Positions 8,951-17,578 are shown, counted from the stretch's first letter. The stretch: DNA of 64,000 nt from Bradyrhizobium arachidis (GCF_024758505.1 NZ_CP077970.1:8821501-8885500); one strand, 5' to 3'. Translations and numbers: made by a program. The notes: generated by a model from the letters alone, not told the origin.

Positions 8951-8976
8951 GGCCCGCAGCGATGCGGGCCTTCTTC
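8951..8976 (+). terminator. Intrinsic terminator
   Basis: An 8-bp perfect stem, GGCCCGCA at 8951-8958 and TGCGGGCC at 8963-8970, closes a 4-base loop and is followed by TTCTTCTTTC. It lies seven bases after the stop of the His/Gly-rich protein gene. Confidence 0.88.
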
Positions 8977-8989
8977 TTTCTCGCGATGC

Positions 8990-9040
8990 TAGAGCGTTTT
9001 CAAGCGAAGTGGATACCGGTTCGCGTCAAGAAAACGCGTC
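8990..9040. repeat. AGAGCGTTTTC-type intergenic repeat
   Basis: GCGTTTTC at 8994-9001 faces GAAAACGC at 9030-9037, enclosing AAGCGAAGTGGATACCGG. I recognise this block as a dispersed intergenic sequence of Bradyrhizobium and Rhodopseudomonas genomes, from memory. It separates the terminator from the convergent EVE gene. Confidence 0.55.
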
Positions 9041-9063
9041 ACGACAAGAAGCTCGCAACGCGA

Positions 9064-9501
9064 TCAAGCCAGCAGCAGCGGCCGTTGCGACGTCGCCACG
9101 TGACGGATCAGCTCCATGTCCTCGGCCTCGATCTCGAACAGGCCGAGGCGGAGCTGATAGCCCCAGTTCGAATTGTCGCGGGTGAAGGCAAGACTGCCGA
9201 GCAGCGGCCGGATCGGCACCTCGGCGGCATCGCTCCAGGCGACGTCGCGGCGGAATGGCCGGAACCCTCCACCCATGTCCGCCTGATACGGCGCCCCGGG
9301 CTTGACGACGCCGATCGCGGTGATGGCCTGGAGGCGGTCCTTGCCGCCAAACGTTTCCACCGGCGAGTAATAGGCGACGTGATCGCCCGGCGAGATCCGG
9401 CGCAGCGGTCCGCCCTTGCCGTGGCAGACCTGCATGAAGCCGTTGGCCCGTCCGATCCGGACATGCTCTGCCGAGGCGACGGCGATCCAGCTTTTGGGCA
9501 T
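9064..9501 (-). CDS. EVE domain-containing protein
   Basis: A 145-residue single-domain EVE protein. EVE belongs to the PUA/ASCH/YTH superfamily whose members bind modified bases in RNA or DNA through an aromatic cage. The opening PKSWIAVASAEHVRIGRANG, the PGDHVAYYSP strand and DNSNWGYQLRLGLFEIEAED are the characteristic blocks. The ATG at 9501 was preferred over one at 9516 because GGAG lies nine bases upstream and family members normally begin MPK-W. It stands alone, with no restriction system beside it, so a link to modified-DNA defence is not supported here. Confidence 0.9.
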   Translation of the reverse strand: MPKSWIAVASAEHVRIGRANGFMQVCHGKGGPLRRISPGDHVAYYSPVETFGGKDRLQAITAIGVVKPGAPYQADMGGGFRPFRRDVAWSDAAEVPIRPLLGSLAFTRDNSNWGYQLRLGLFEIEAEDMELIRHVATSQRPLLLA

Positions 9502-9623
9502 TGAGGCGTACTCCATTCGAGGCGCCCGGCGCTGCGGGCCCTGGAGTCCCTAACACCCCCTCCTGCCAGATCCTGTCAGCAGTCGAGAGCGCCGCCATTG
9601 GCCGAGGCGGCAGTCCCGCGGGT

Positions 9624-10598
9624 TCACTTGCGAACGCGAACGTCCGACGGAGACGCACCAAAGGCCCGGCGAAAAGTCCGATTGAAGTAGGAGATGTCGT
9701 TGAAGCCGGATCGATGCGCGATCTCGCTGATCGAGTGGCTCGCAAAGCTCGCATCCGTGAGCATCTTGTAGGCGAGCGAGAGCCGATGGTTTTGAACGAA
9801 ATCCGTAAAGCTCGTTCCTTCGATCTCGAACAGCCGCTGGACATAGGATTTGGAGATTTTCTGTTTGGCGGCGACCGACGCCAGGCTGAAACCCGGATTG
9901 CCCGCCTGTGCCTGAATGTAGGCCTTGATGCTGCGCATCCGGGCGGCTGCGACGCCTCGTCGATTGGCTATTTCGGCAGCGTCTTCGGTCGCGCCAAGCA
10001 ACAGAGCAGCGAGATCGAGCATGTGCGTGACGACCGCCCGCCGCATGCCGGGATTTGCCAGCGTCTGCCGCTCATTGACGATGCCGAGATAATCCAGAAA
10101 GAACGACAACGCCGGATTGGATTTGTCGATCGGCCGTCCGACTCCGTCGTCGAAATTCCTGACCAGGGGCGCGATCAGGGTGCGGCTGATCCGCCAGTTG
10201 ATCACGCGCCGCGTCGTGTGGGTGGTCGCCGTCCCCGGCAATCCGTTCGTGGTGAGCAGCGCGTCGCCCGGACCGAGCAGCGTCTCATGGCCGTTCTGCC
10301 GATGCGTCGCCGAACCATCGAGATTGAGCACGAAGATCGGGTCGTCGCCATCGATCATCGACGCGGTATGATCGCAGAAGATCGGCGAGGTCGTCGCCAC
10401 CGCCACCGACATTCCAGGCAGGGCGCGCAGGCTCATGTCGATCTGCAGTTCGGTGTCGGGCAGCGGCTCGATGTCCAGCCTGAGAATTTCCCGGCCGTAG
10501 ATCTGATGAAAGGCTTCCGCCCGCTCGCGCTTGGCAAATGCCGAGCTGGAGAGCTCCAATGCAATCAGTTCGTCGCCCATCGCCAACGACGGCTCCAT
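9624..10598 (-). CDS. AraC-family transcriptional regulator
   Basis: A 324-residue regulator. The N-terminal 200 residues form a sensor of the AraC-binding-like cupin type (LLGPGDALLTTNGLPG is the usual GD-x-L turn). The C-terminal 100 residues hold two helix-turn-helix motifs: FSLASVAAKQKISKSYVQRLFE and SISEIAHRSGFNDISYFNRTFRRAFGASP, the second being the family signature. It is divergent from the outer membrane protein gene with 290 bases between the starts, so it may control that gene or itself. The inducer is unknown. Confidence 0.9.
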   Translation of the reverse strand: MEPSLAMGDELIALELSSSAFAKRERAEAFHQIYGREILRLDIEPLPDTELQIDMSLRALPGMSVAVATTSPIFCDHTASMIDGDDPIFVLNLDGSATHRQNGHETLLGPGDALLTTNGLPGTATTHTTRRVINWRISRTLIAPLVRNFDDGVGRPIDKSNPALSFFLDYLGIVNERQTLANPGMRRAVVTHMLDLAALLLGATEDAAEIANRRGVAAARMRSIKAYIQAQAGNPGFSLASVAAKQKISKSYVQRLFEIEGTSFTDFVQNHRLSLAYKMLTDASFASHSISEIAHRSGFNDISYFNRTFRRAFGASPSDVRVRK

Positions 10599-10888
10599 CG
10601 AGGATAAATTGCCCGGCGTTCATTTTGTCGCTGGAAATCGCACAGCGTTCAAGGCTCCCGGCCATCGGGTCCAATACGGATAGCCGGGCGCTTCGCAACG
10701 CCGCCTGCGGCGACCTTTGCGGCGGACCAGCGCGCCAGCGTCTGTGGCAAGGCAACCACAGTGAAATGCCAAACATCCGAATTGTGGTGATCCGTCCAAG
10801 ACGGTGTGGTGCAGACTCCAAGCCGCAAGACTCCGCGCCCCGTAAGCTCCTCGAATTATCATGGCTCACCTGGGTTGCAGAGAATTCC

Positions 10889-12430
10889 ATGACCATCACG
10901 AGACGATCCGTTTCAGCGCTTCCATTCGTTCTTGCATTCGGCCTTGCATTCGGTCCTGCCCTGATCGATGCGGCATCTGCCGCCGACATCCCGGTCAAGG
11001 CGCCCGCGCTTGCTGCGGCCCCAATTGTCGACTGGAGCGGCGTCTATGCCGGCGTGCATGCCGGCTATGGCGGTGGCATGACGGACTGGAACAACGAGGG
11101 ATTCAACTATCCCGCCGCAGGCTTTCTGGGCGGCGGACAGATTGGCATCAACAAGCAGATCGCAAGCCTCGTGTTCGGCCTCGAGCTGGAGGGATCCTGG
11201 GCCAGCATCAGCGGCACGCAGCCACTGACGACCGGCAGCATGGGGTTCTTCTTCCTCGGCACGCTCGACGACAAGCCCAAATCCCGACTGGACGGAATGG
11301 TGACCCTCGCCGGGCGCGCCGGACTTGCCGCCGACCGCTGGTTCGTATTCGCCAAGGGCGGACTCGCCGGCGTCTGGCAGACGCATTCGCTCGACCGCAC
11401 GCTCAACGACGCCTTCGGCTTCACCATGACCAACAATGTCAGCGGACGCGACTTTCGCATTGCGCCGCTGATCGGCTTAGGGGCCGAATACGCGCTCGAT
11501 GCGCACTGGTCGCTCAAGGCCGAGTACGACTATCTGCATTTGAGCACGAAGACCGTGCCGCTCAGCGGCGCCGCTACGTTCAACGGCGTGCCGGCCCCGG
11601 GCTTCGTCCTCAACGAGACGATCACCCAGGACGCCATTCATTTGATCAAGGTCGGCGCGAACTACCGGCTCGGCCCGGTGGCGGTCGATCCCGTCTATCC
11701 GCCGGTCAAGGCGGTGCCCGGGACCAACTGGACCGGCGCGTTTCTGGGTGTGCAGGGCGGCTACGGATTTGGCCGCCTGGATCGCTCGACATTCGCCGAT
11801 CCGACCGTCCCCGGCAGCGGCACCTACGACATGAAGGGCTGGCTTGGCGGCGTCGACGGCGGCGTCAACGTGCAGTCCGGTGCGTTCGTGTTCGGCGTCG
11901 AAGGCGAGTGGATGTGGACGGGCATCCGGGGCGGCCAGAACTTCACGGGATTCGATCCCGGTTTCAACGGCAACGTGGCGACCAGCCTGACCAGCACGAT
12001 CGACTGGCTGGCCATCGCGAGCGCGAAGGCGGGCTTCGTCGTCGGCGACCGGCTTCTGGTCTACGGCAAGGGCGGTGTCGCGATCGCCAGCGAGCGACAC
12101 TCGAACAATTCCGTCGAGACTTTCCAGGCGCAACCTGACGTCTTCTCGATCGCCACCACCGGACGGGCCGTGCATACCGGTGTCGCCATTGGCGCCGGCG
12201 CCGAGTACGCGCTGGGCGGCAACTGGTCGATCAAGGGCGAATACGATTACATCAAGATGCTACCGCAGCGGCACACCGCAACGGGCGTTTTGACCCTCGC
12301 CGGCCCCTTCCCGGACCAGGGCAACATCGCCCCCGGCTTCGACCAGGTTCGCCAGGATCTGCATCTGTTCAAGCTCGGCGTGAACTATCACTTCAATCCG
12401 TTGTCCGGAGCGGTGACCGCGCGCTACTGA
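10889..12430 (+). CDS. Outer membrane beta-barrel protein with two tandem Omp25/RopB-like barrels
   Basis: A 513-residue protein starting at the ATG at 10889. A signal peptide ends at ASAADIPVK, the usual processing site of this rhizobial family. Two homologous eight-stranded barrel domains follow: residues about 46-262, opening WSGVYAGVHAGYGGG and ending HLIKVGANYRLG, and residues about 279-513, opening WTGAFLGVQGGYGFG and ending HLFKLGVNYHF. Both contain GLGAEYAL/GAGAEYAL followed by WSLKAEYDY/WSIKGEYDY strands. Usual family members have a single barrel of 200-280 residues, so this is a fusion of two copies. It ends in Tyr after a short tail. Confidence 0.85.
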   Translation: MTITRRSVSALPFVLAFGLAFGPALIDAASAADIPVKAPALAAAPIVDWSGVYAGVHAGYGGGMTDWNNEGFNYPAAGFLGGGQIGINKQIASLVFGLELEGSWASISGTQPLTTGSMGFFFLGTLDDKPKSRLDGMVTLAGRAGLAADRWFVFAKGGLAGVWQTHSLDRTLNDAFGFTMTNNVSGRDFRIAPLIGLGAEYALDAHWSLKAEYDYLHLSTKTVPLSGAATFNGVPAPGFVLNETITQDAIHLIKVGANYRLGPVAVDPVYPPVKAVPGTNWTGAFLGVQGGYGFGRLDRSTFADPTVPGSGTYDMKGWLGGVDGGVNVQSGAFVFGVEGEWMWTGIRGGQNFTGFDPGFNGNVATSLTSTIDWLAIASAKAGFVVGDRLLVYGKGGVAIASERHSNNSVETFQAQPDVFSIATTGRAVHTGVAIGAGAEYALGGNWSIKGEYDYIKMLPQRHTATGVLTLAGPFPDQGNIAPGFDQVRQDLHLFKLGVNYHFNPLSGAVTARY

Positions 12431-12480
12431 TCGGCGCAGGCTGATACAGCCTGTTAAACCATCCTTGCCACAATGCAGGG

Positions 12481-12870
12481 ATGAAGAACCTCGGCTTCGT
12501 CTGGGTGCTGCTTGCCTTTGCCGTCGTCGTGCTGGCGGCGGGCATCCCCTATTGGCGGCTGCCCTATGCCGAGATCAACCGCGGCCATTTTGCGGTTCTG
12601 CCCGGCGCAATCCTGCTCGGCTTCCTGACGCTCATCCTGGTCGTGGCCGCGGTCGCGCGGGTCAAGCTCATCGCCGTGGCGATGCTGCTCGCGGTGCCCG
12701 CGATCGACATCGTCTCGATCGCGAAAGACACCGCAGCTGACCCGACTTCGCACAATCTCTGGCCCTTCGAGTTCGTGATCGCCGCGCTCAGCGGCGCCGC
12801 GGTCGTGCTGCCCGCCGTGGCAGCAGGACTGGCGGTGCGCTGGGCGATGGCGCGGATGGCAGCGCGCTGA
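12481..12870 (+). CDS. Small inner membrane protein
   Basis: A 129-residue hydrophobic protein with four predicted membrane segments, roughly residues 5-25, 38-60, 64-80 and 97-120, and a short basic C-terminus (RWAMARMAAR). No family was recognised. The start is the ATG at 12481, fifty bases after the stop of the outer membrane protein gene; no strong ribosome binding site is seen. The downstream gene is convergent with a 12-base gap. Confidence 0.65.
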   Translation: MKNLGFVWVLLAFAVVVLAAGIPYWRLPYAEINRGHFAVLPGAILLGFLTLILVVAAVARVKLIAVAMLLAVPAIDIVSIAKDTAADPTSHNLWPFEFVIAALSGAAVVLPAVAAGLAVRWAMARMAAR

Positions 12871-12882
12871 CGCCGCGCGCCT

Positions 12883-13530
12883 TCAGCGCTTCGCCGGCTT
12901 GAAATCCGGCCCCTCGAAGCGCAGACCGGTTGCCCCGCGCTCGACGTTTCGATGCGACGCGTGAACCAGCCGCTCCTCGCTTTGATGCGCAAGGCGCGCC
13001 CGCGCGTCGAGCAGCGCCCGCAGGCGCTCGACCGCGAGCACCTTGTTGCGGTGCTGGGACCGGCCGTCGCGCGCAGTGGCGGTAAGCCCCGTCGGCACAT
13101 GCACGGCCCGCACAGCACTCTCGGTCTTGTTCTGGTGCTGGCCGCCGGGCCCGCCGGCGCGAAAGCTTTCAAAGCGGATGTCGGACGCCATCGGCGCCTG
13201 CGCGCCTTCCGTTGCCGGCGCGACCTCCGTCACTGGAAGCGCGAAGGCGCCGACGAACCAGTTCTTCCGGGCGTAGCCCGGCCGAAGCGGACTCTTGCTG
13301 ACCCAGAGAATCGAGCCCGATGTCCATCGCTTCGCAAGGTCCGAGGCCGCCGCGCCGTCGAGGATGACGATCGCGGATGCCGGCCCGTGCCTGTCCGCCC
13401 CCTCCTCTTCAACGACGGCGCAGTCGCAGTCCAGCGCCTCGGCCTCTGCGGCCAGACGCCGCAGCGCATGCGCAAGGGCGATGCGACACTCCGCAGGCCC
13501 TTGCCCCGATGTGAGGAGCATCCGGATCAT
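12883..13530 (-). CDS. prfH: Peptide chain release factor H
   Basis: A 215-residue release-factor homologue. The catalytic GGQ lies at residues 129-131 within FRAGGPGGQHQNKTESAVRA and would trigger peptidyl-tRNA hydrolysis on the ribosome. The C-terminal SQHRNKVLAVERLRALL block is shared with RF1/RF2, but the codon-recognition domain of classical factors is replaced by an N-terminal domain of 110 residues. PrfH partners a RtcB RNA ligase: family work indicates it releases peptides from ribosomes cut in the 16S decoding centre so that the ligase can reseal the rRNA. Its ATG overlaps the rtcB stop (ATGA, 13527-13530), which implies coupled translation. Confidence 0.93.
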   Translation of the reverse strand: MIRMLLTSGQGPAECRIALAHALRRLAAEAEALDCDCAVVEEEGADRHGPASAIVILDGAAASDLAKRWTSGSILWVSKSPLRPGYARKNWFVGAFALPVTEVAPATEGAQAPMASDIRFESFRAGGPGGQHQNKTESAVRAVHVPTGLTATARDGRSQHRNKVLAVERLRALLDARARLAHQSEERLVHASHRNVERGATGLRFEGPDFKPAKR

Positions 13531-14666
13531 CGGCGATCCTCCTTCTGCGCCGTGAGATCGACGACCTTCTTGACGGTCACGACGGGACGGAAGGAGGCGA
13601 CGGCTCGTGCGAGGCCGAACGAAGCGAGGTCGGCGATCACGCCCGCGATCGACTTGTAGGCCTCCGGCGCCTCCTCGACGAGCAACGCGCGATCGTCGCA
13701 GATCACCTGTCCGCCGAACGGATTGCGCGTCAGCCGCTCGCGGTCGGACTTGGTCGCGCCGACGCGCCCCATCATCGAGGTCCGGTCGTATTTGCGCCCG
13801 GCGCCGTGTGCGATCGACGCTAAGGCCTCCGGCGGCGCACCGGCGAGCGGCTCGACCAGATAGGACAGCGCGCCGCGCGATCCCGGCACGACGACGATTC
13901 CCCTGTCGGATGGCGCCGCGCCCTTCCGGTGCAGCAGACCGTCCGCGCGATGCTCGACGCAATTGTGCGAGCACTGGCAGACGAGCTCGGCGTCGCAGCG
14001 CAGCGCCTGCGCCGCGCGACGTGCGATCAGCCGACGGTTGACGGACGCCCACCGCAACGCATGGTCGTGGGCGTGCAAATATGCGCGGCCCTTGTCGCTT
14101 GCGGGGTCGATCGGCCCCAGCCCTTCGGACATCTGCTGCTCGAGCAGCGCGTGGCCGAGGCCGCGCGATCCCGAATGCGCCAGAATGTAGGCGCGTTGGC
14201 GGTCGATGCCGAAGGATGCGTCAAAAACCTCCTCGACGATTTGCAGCTCGCAAAAATGGTTGCCGCCGCCGATGGTGCCGAGTGCGCCGTCGAAATCGGA
14301 CGGCGGCAGTTCTGCCGCCTCGATCTCGCCCGCGATGTCGCCGTCGTAGGGTCGCCCGATCTTGCGCAGCCGCTCCGCGGCCTTCTCGACACGCAGCTTG
14401 CGTGCGGGAAGGTCGAGCGCGAACAGCGCCATGCCGCAGCCTGCGTCGGAGCCGACGAAGGCCGGATGGATGCGATCGGCGAGGATCGCGCAGCCGACCG
14501 GCCCGAACTTGCCGGGATGCAGGTCCGGCATGCCGGCAACGGCGCGAACGCCTGATATCGCGGCGACGGATTCCAGTTGGCGCACGGCGGCGCCCTCGAT
14601 CCAGGATCTGGACGAGTAGAAGGCGTGGATCGGCGCGCGGCCGTCCACGATGGGAAGCTTGCCCAT
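13527..14666 (-). CDS. rtcB: RtcB-family RNA ligase paired with PrfH
   Basis: A 379-residue GTP- and manganese-dependent 3'-phosphate RNA ligase. Visible active-site elements are DAGCG (metal ligands Asp74 and Cys77), GGGNHF (His137), HSGSRG (His164) and HGAGR, whose His287 forms the guanylate adduct. The CQCSHNCVEH segment is also family-typical. It is shorter than classical RtcB (about 405 residues), as in the RtcB2 branch that occurs next to prfH. It is the first gene of a two-gene operon with prfH. No RtcR regulator or RtcA cyclase is next to it; a small leader ORF with a strong ribosome binding site lies 88 bases upstream. Confidence 0.93.
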   Translation of the reverse strand: MGKLPIVDGRAPIHAFYSSRSWIEGAAVRQLESVAAISGVRAVAGMPDLHPGKFGPVGCAILADRIHPAFVGSDAGCGMALFALDLPARKLRVEKAAERLRKIGRPYDGDIAGEIEAAELPPSDFDGALGTIGGGNHFCELQIVEEVFDASFGIDRQRAYILAHSGSRGLGHALLEQQMSEGLGPIDPASDKGRAYLHAHDHALRWASVNRRLIARRAAQALRCDAELVCQCSHNCVEHRADGLLHRKGAAPSDRGIVVVPGSRGALSYLVEPLAGAPPEALASIAHGAGRKYDRTSMMGRVGATKSDRERLTRNPFGGQVICDDRALLVEEAPEAYKSIAGVIADLASFGLARAVASFRPVVTVKKVVDLTAQKEDRR

Positions 14667-14753
14667 GTAAAATTACCTTGGAGAAGACAGGAGAAACCGG
14701 CGCGCTTCAGTCGCGCGCATGCCTCGGCGCGATCTCCCGCCTCACGCGAGGGA

Positions 14754-14798
14754 TCAGGCCCGGCGGCTCCAAATGGAGCAGCGAACGAGAGTCGTCAT
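14754..14798 (-). CDS. Possible 14-residue leader peptide upstream of rtcB-prfH
   Basis: A short frame MTTLVRCSIWSRRA begins at the ATG at 14798. AAGGAGA (14805-14811) lies exactly six bases upstream, a better site than the one for rtcB itself. Between its stop and the rtcB start is a stem GCGCGC...GCGCGC at about 14700-14718. Its position suggests a translated leader that could sense stalled or damaged ribosomes, which is the condition the operon deals with. This is inference; no comparative support could be checked. Confidence 0.4.
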   Translation of the reverse strand: MTTLVRCSIWSRRA

Positions 14799-14945
14799 CG
14801 TCTGTCTCCTTGTCCTAGCGGAGCGGAATGCTCGACGCGGCGCGTATACATCACAACAGACGGGAGATTGCAACCTCTCAATGCGTGGCGCGCGATCCGG
14901 CAAGCGAACCGCGCCTCACATCTGCTTGGCGCGACGGTCGTTGTC

Positions 14946-15383
14946 CTATCCCGCATACGCCTTGTCGAGATCGGCGATGACGATCTTCTGCATCTTCAGC
15001 ATCGCCTGCATGACACGATTTGCCTTGGTCCGGTCGGGATCGCTCAGATAACGGCTCAGCGCCTTGGGGATCACCTGCCACGACAGGCCGAACTTGTCCT
15101 TCAGCCAGCCGCATCGCGATTCCTCGCCGCCGTCCGCGGTGAGCCTGGACCAGAAATAGTCCACCTCCTCCTGGGTCTCGACGCTGATGAAGAACGACAC
15201 CGCCTCGGTAAACTTGTATTGCGGACCGCCGTTGAGGGCGTTGAACTTCTGCCCTTCCAGCTCGAAGACCGCCATGAAGTCGTTGACCGTTTCGACCTTG
15301 GCGTTGGGAAACACCGATTTGTAGAAGGCAACCGCCTGCGGGACGTTGTTGTCGAACCAGAGGAAAGGGGTGATCGAGGTCAC
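14946..15383 (-). CDS. VOC-superfamily (PhnB-like) protein
   Basis: A 145-residue member of the vicinal oxygen chelate superfamily, in the PhnB/3-demethylubiquinone-methyltransferase-like branch. The pattern ITPFLWFDNNVPQAVAFYKSVFPNAKV, then FELEGQKFNALNGGP, WSRLTADGGEESRCGWLKDKFGLSWQVIP covers the full domain. The start is a GTG at 15383, with GGAG seven bases upstream; no suitable ATG gives the family N-terminus. Members of this branch often lack a proven enzyme activity. It stands alone between rtcB and the flavoprotein gene. Confidence 0.88.
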   Translation of the reverse strand: MTSITPFLWFDNNVPQAVAFYKSVFPNAKVETVNDFMAVFELEGQKFNALNGGPQYKFTEAVSFFISVETQEEVDYFWSRLTADGGEESRCGWLKDKFGLSWQVIPKALSRYLSDPDRTKANRVMQAMLKMQKIVIADLDKAYAG

Positions 15384-15465
15384 GGCGAACTCCGTTTTGC
15401 GTGGGCTCGCCCGGAGGACGAACAAGCCGGCCGGCATCCGACATGGGCCTGAATTTTTTTGGCCG

Positions 15466-15581
15466 GTAGGGTGGGTTAGCCCCGCGGATTGCGCGAAGCG
15501 CAATCCGCTCGGCGTAACCCACCACTTCTGTCACAGGCGGACAGAAAAGAGGCGGTTACGCCTTCGGCTAACTCACCCTAC
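15466..15581. repeat. GTAGGGTGGGTTAG palindromic repeat, copy 2
   Basis: GTAGGGTGGGTTAG at 15466-15479 faces CTAACTCACCCTAC at 15568-15581 (one mismatch), with the same interior GTAACCCACC and ACTTCTGTCAC blocks as the copy at 1549-1662. Its right edge supplies the stop codon of the flavoprotein gene, so the repeat has inserted into or trimmed the end of that gene. Confidence 0.8.
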
Positions 15582-16858
15582 CGACCTTCCAGGATCACCC
15601 GCGCCGTCTCGCGGCCGCTGGACAATGCGGCCTCGACGGTCCCCATGTCGGGGCCGCGATAGAGGGCTTCGCCGGCGAAGAGAACTGCGCCATCGGGCCT
15701 GGTGAGCGTCGCCTGCGCCGCGCGCGTCTGCGGCGTCGCGTAGGAATAGGCGCCGCGCGCGAAGGGATCCTGCGCCCAGTTGATCGCTTCGGCGGCGGCG
15801 AGTTTTTGCGCGAGCTCGTCGCGTGGCAAGCCGAAGATGGCTGCAAGCGAGGCAAGCCCGGCGTCGATCAGCGCCGCGCGGTCGAGGCCGGCAAGGCCTG
15901 CCGTCTTCGGGCCGCCGAACCAGCCGGTGAGCACGGGATGGGTGGCCGGATGCTGCGTCCACCACACCGGGATCGTCGCTTCCGACAGCAGGAAGGTGAG
16001 ATCGCCGAGCTCCTTGTTCCGGTCGAGCCACCAGCGTGTCTCGAACCGCAGCAGGAGCTTGATCACGTTGCCGAAGCCGATATCTGCAGCGGCCGTTGCC
16101 TTCGCGCGCGCTGCCGGAGGAAGCGCGATCTCCTGCAGCAGCGGAACGGGCACGGTGACGACAGCCGCGTCGCCGCGATGCACCTCGCCATTGCCACAGC
16201 GGACGACGATGCCGCCATCGGCCTCCTCGATCGCGGAGACGATGCAGCCAAGGCGCATGGCGACGCCGTGGGCGTGGCACTGCTCAACCAGATGCGTGAC
16301 GAGCGCGCCGTAGCCGCCGACGATACGCGTCTGCGCATGCAGTCCGCCGCCCATCCATTCGTCGCGCAGCGCCAGCGTCGAGGCGCGCTCGGGATCGGCC
16401 GCGTCATAACCCTCGACCATCCGCGCGATCGACTGTCGCATCCGCTCATATTGAGGCGCAGCAAAATGCCGGCGCAAGAATTCGGCGATGGTCAGATCGT
16501 CCGTCAACTCTGCCAGAGCGCGATGAAGCTCCGCCGCCTCATGCGGATCGTAGCGTGCCTCGCGCGAAAGTTTTCCGTCATCGAGGCTCCATTGCGTCCC
16601 CTGGATCACCTGCAGCGAAAGCTGCGCCTCGACCAGCAGAGCGCGCGTGACCCTGGCCTCGCCATGGACGAACTCGGCACCGCCTGCCGCGCCATAGCCG
16701 AACGCAGACGTCGCAAGCGGATGGATGCGTCCGCCGCATCGCTCGCGCGCCTCCAGAATCGTCACCTTGCGGCCCGCGCTCGCGAGCTCTCGCGCCGCCA
16801 TCAGACCGGCCGCGCCGGCGCCGACGATGACGATGTGGCTTGCACTCTTTCGCGACAT
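15578..16858 (-). CDS. FAD-dependent amine oxidase-like flavoprotein
   Basis: A 426-residue flavin amine oxidase-family protein (monoamine oxidase/polyamine oxidase/phytoene desaturase group). The N-terminus holds the FAD Rossmann motif [29 protein letters not shown] followed by the GGRIHPL motif. The C-terminal FAD motif is [27 protein letters not shown]. No signal peptide, so cytoplasmic. Substrate unknown. The stop codon lies inside a palindromic repeat, so the last residues may have been altered. The RibD-like gene lies nine bases upstream on the same strand, which suggests an operon of the two. Confidence 0.88.
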   Translation of the reverse strand: MSRKSASHIVIVGAGAAGLMAARELASAGRKVTILEARERCGGRIHPLATSAFGYGAAGGAEFVHGEARVTRALLVEAQLSLQVIQGTQWSLDDGKLSREARYDPHEAAELHRALAELTDDLTIAEFLRRHFAAPQYERMRQSIARMVEGYDAADPERASTLALRDEWMGGGLHAQTRIVGGYGALVTHLVEQCHAHGVAMRLGCIVSAIEEADGGIVVRCGNGEVHRGDAAVVTVPVPLLQEIALPPAARAKATAAADIGFGNVIKLLLRFETRWWLDRNKELGDLTFLLSEATIPVWWTQHPATHPVLTGWFGGPKTAGLAGLDRAALIDAGLASLAAIFGLPRDELAQKLAAAEAINWAQDPFARGAYSYATPQTRAAQATLTRPDGAVLFAGEALYRGPDMGTVEAALSSGRETARVILEGR

Positions 16859-16867
16859 GCTGGCGCT

Positions 16868-17578
16868 TTACCGGCTCGCCGCCGCAGGATCGTTCGTGAT
16901 GAGGTAGCGCAAGAGCAACGCGCCACCGCCGAGTGGCGTCGTGCTTTCCAGCGTCATTGCGGTGACCGGTGCGCGCTGATCGCTCTCTCCGTCCGTCGAA
17001 TCGAACACGAGCGGCGCGCCCCTGGCGCCGTCCACCGCCGGACAGAGGATCAGATTGAGCTCGTCAACGAGGCCGGCGCGCAGGAACGCGCCATTGGCGG
17101 CACCGCCACCCTCGAGCAGCAGGCGCTTCACGCCAAGCTCGCGATTGAGAATTTCCAGCGTGAGCGCGAGATCGATCTCCGACTTGCCGGCAAAGACGTA
17201 GGACACGCCCTCGCCGCGCAGGCCTGCAAGATGTGCATCCGAAACGCTCTCGGTCAGCACCACGACGATCGGATCGCCGCCGATGTCGGAACGGCCCCAG
17301 CCGATCTTGCCGTGCGCGTCGAGCACGACGCCATAGGCTTTCGCATCGCACTGCGCGAACCAGTTTTCGCGCAGAAACGTCTGGCTCGTCGAAGCCGGAT
17401 ACGGCTTGCCCTTGGCAAACTCCGATCCGGTCACGCGCCCGATCAGCCAGGCATCGCCGCCGAGCTCCTCATGCACCCGCTCGAACAGATCCGCCCCCGC
17501 CCCCTTCGGCCGCCAGCGGCTGTGATGCGTCCGGCCATCGACGCTGGAGGCCATCAGGCAGATGATTTGGGGTTTCAT
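16868..17578 (-). CDS. RibD C-terminal/dihydrofolate reductase-like NADPH oxidoreductase
   Basis: A 236-residue protein of the RibD-C superfamily. MKPQIICLMASSVDGRTHHSRW is the substrate-binding start, and LNRELGVKRLLLEGGGAANGAFLRAGLVDELNLILCP is the NADPH-binding signature with the EGGG turn. In riboflavin synthesis this domain reduces the ribosylamino group, but stand-alone copies like this have unknown substrates. It precedes the amine-oxidase gene by nine bases and was probably co-transcribed with it. The ATG at 17578 has a CGGAG run upstream. The 280 bases between it and the GGDEF-EAL gene hold nothing I recognise. Confidence 0.87.
   Translation of the reverse strand: MKPQIICLMASSVDGRTHHSRWRPKGAGADLFERVHEELGGDAWLIGRVTGSEFAKGKPYPASTSQTFLRENWFAQCDAKAYGVVLDAHGKIGWGRSDIGGDPIVVVLTESVSDAHLAGLRGEGVSYVFAGKSEIDLALTLEILNRELGVKRLLLEGGGAANGAFLRAGLVDELNLILCPAVDGARGAPLVFDSTDGESDQRAPVTAMTLESTTPLGGGALLLRYLITNDPAAASR

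Noticed and set aside
9064..9501. EVE protein as part of a modified-DNA restriction system
   Set aside because: Neighbours are an exported protein, repeats and an AraC regulator; no nuclease or methylase is present.
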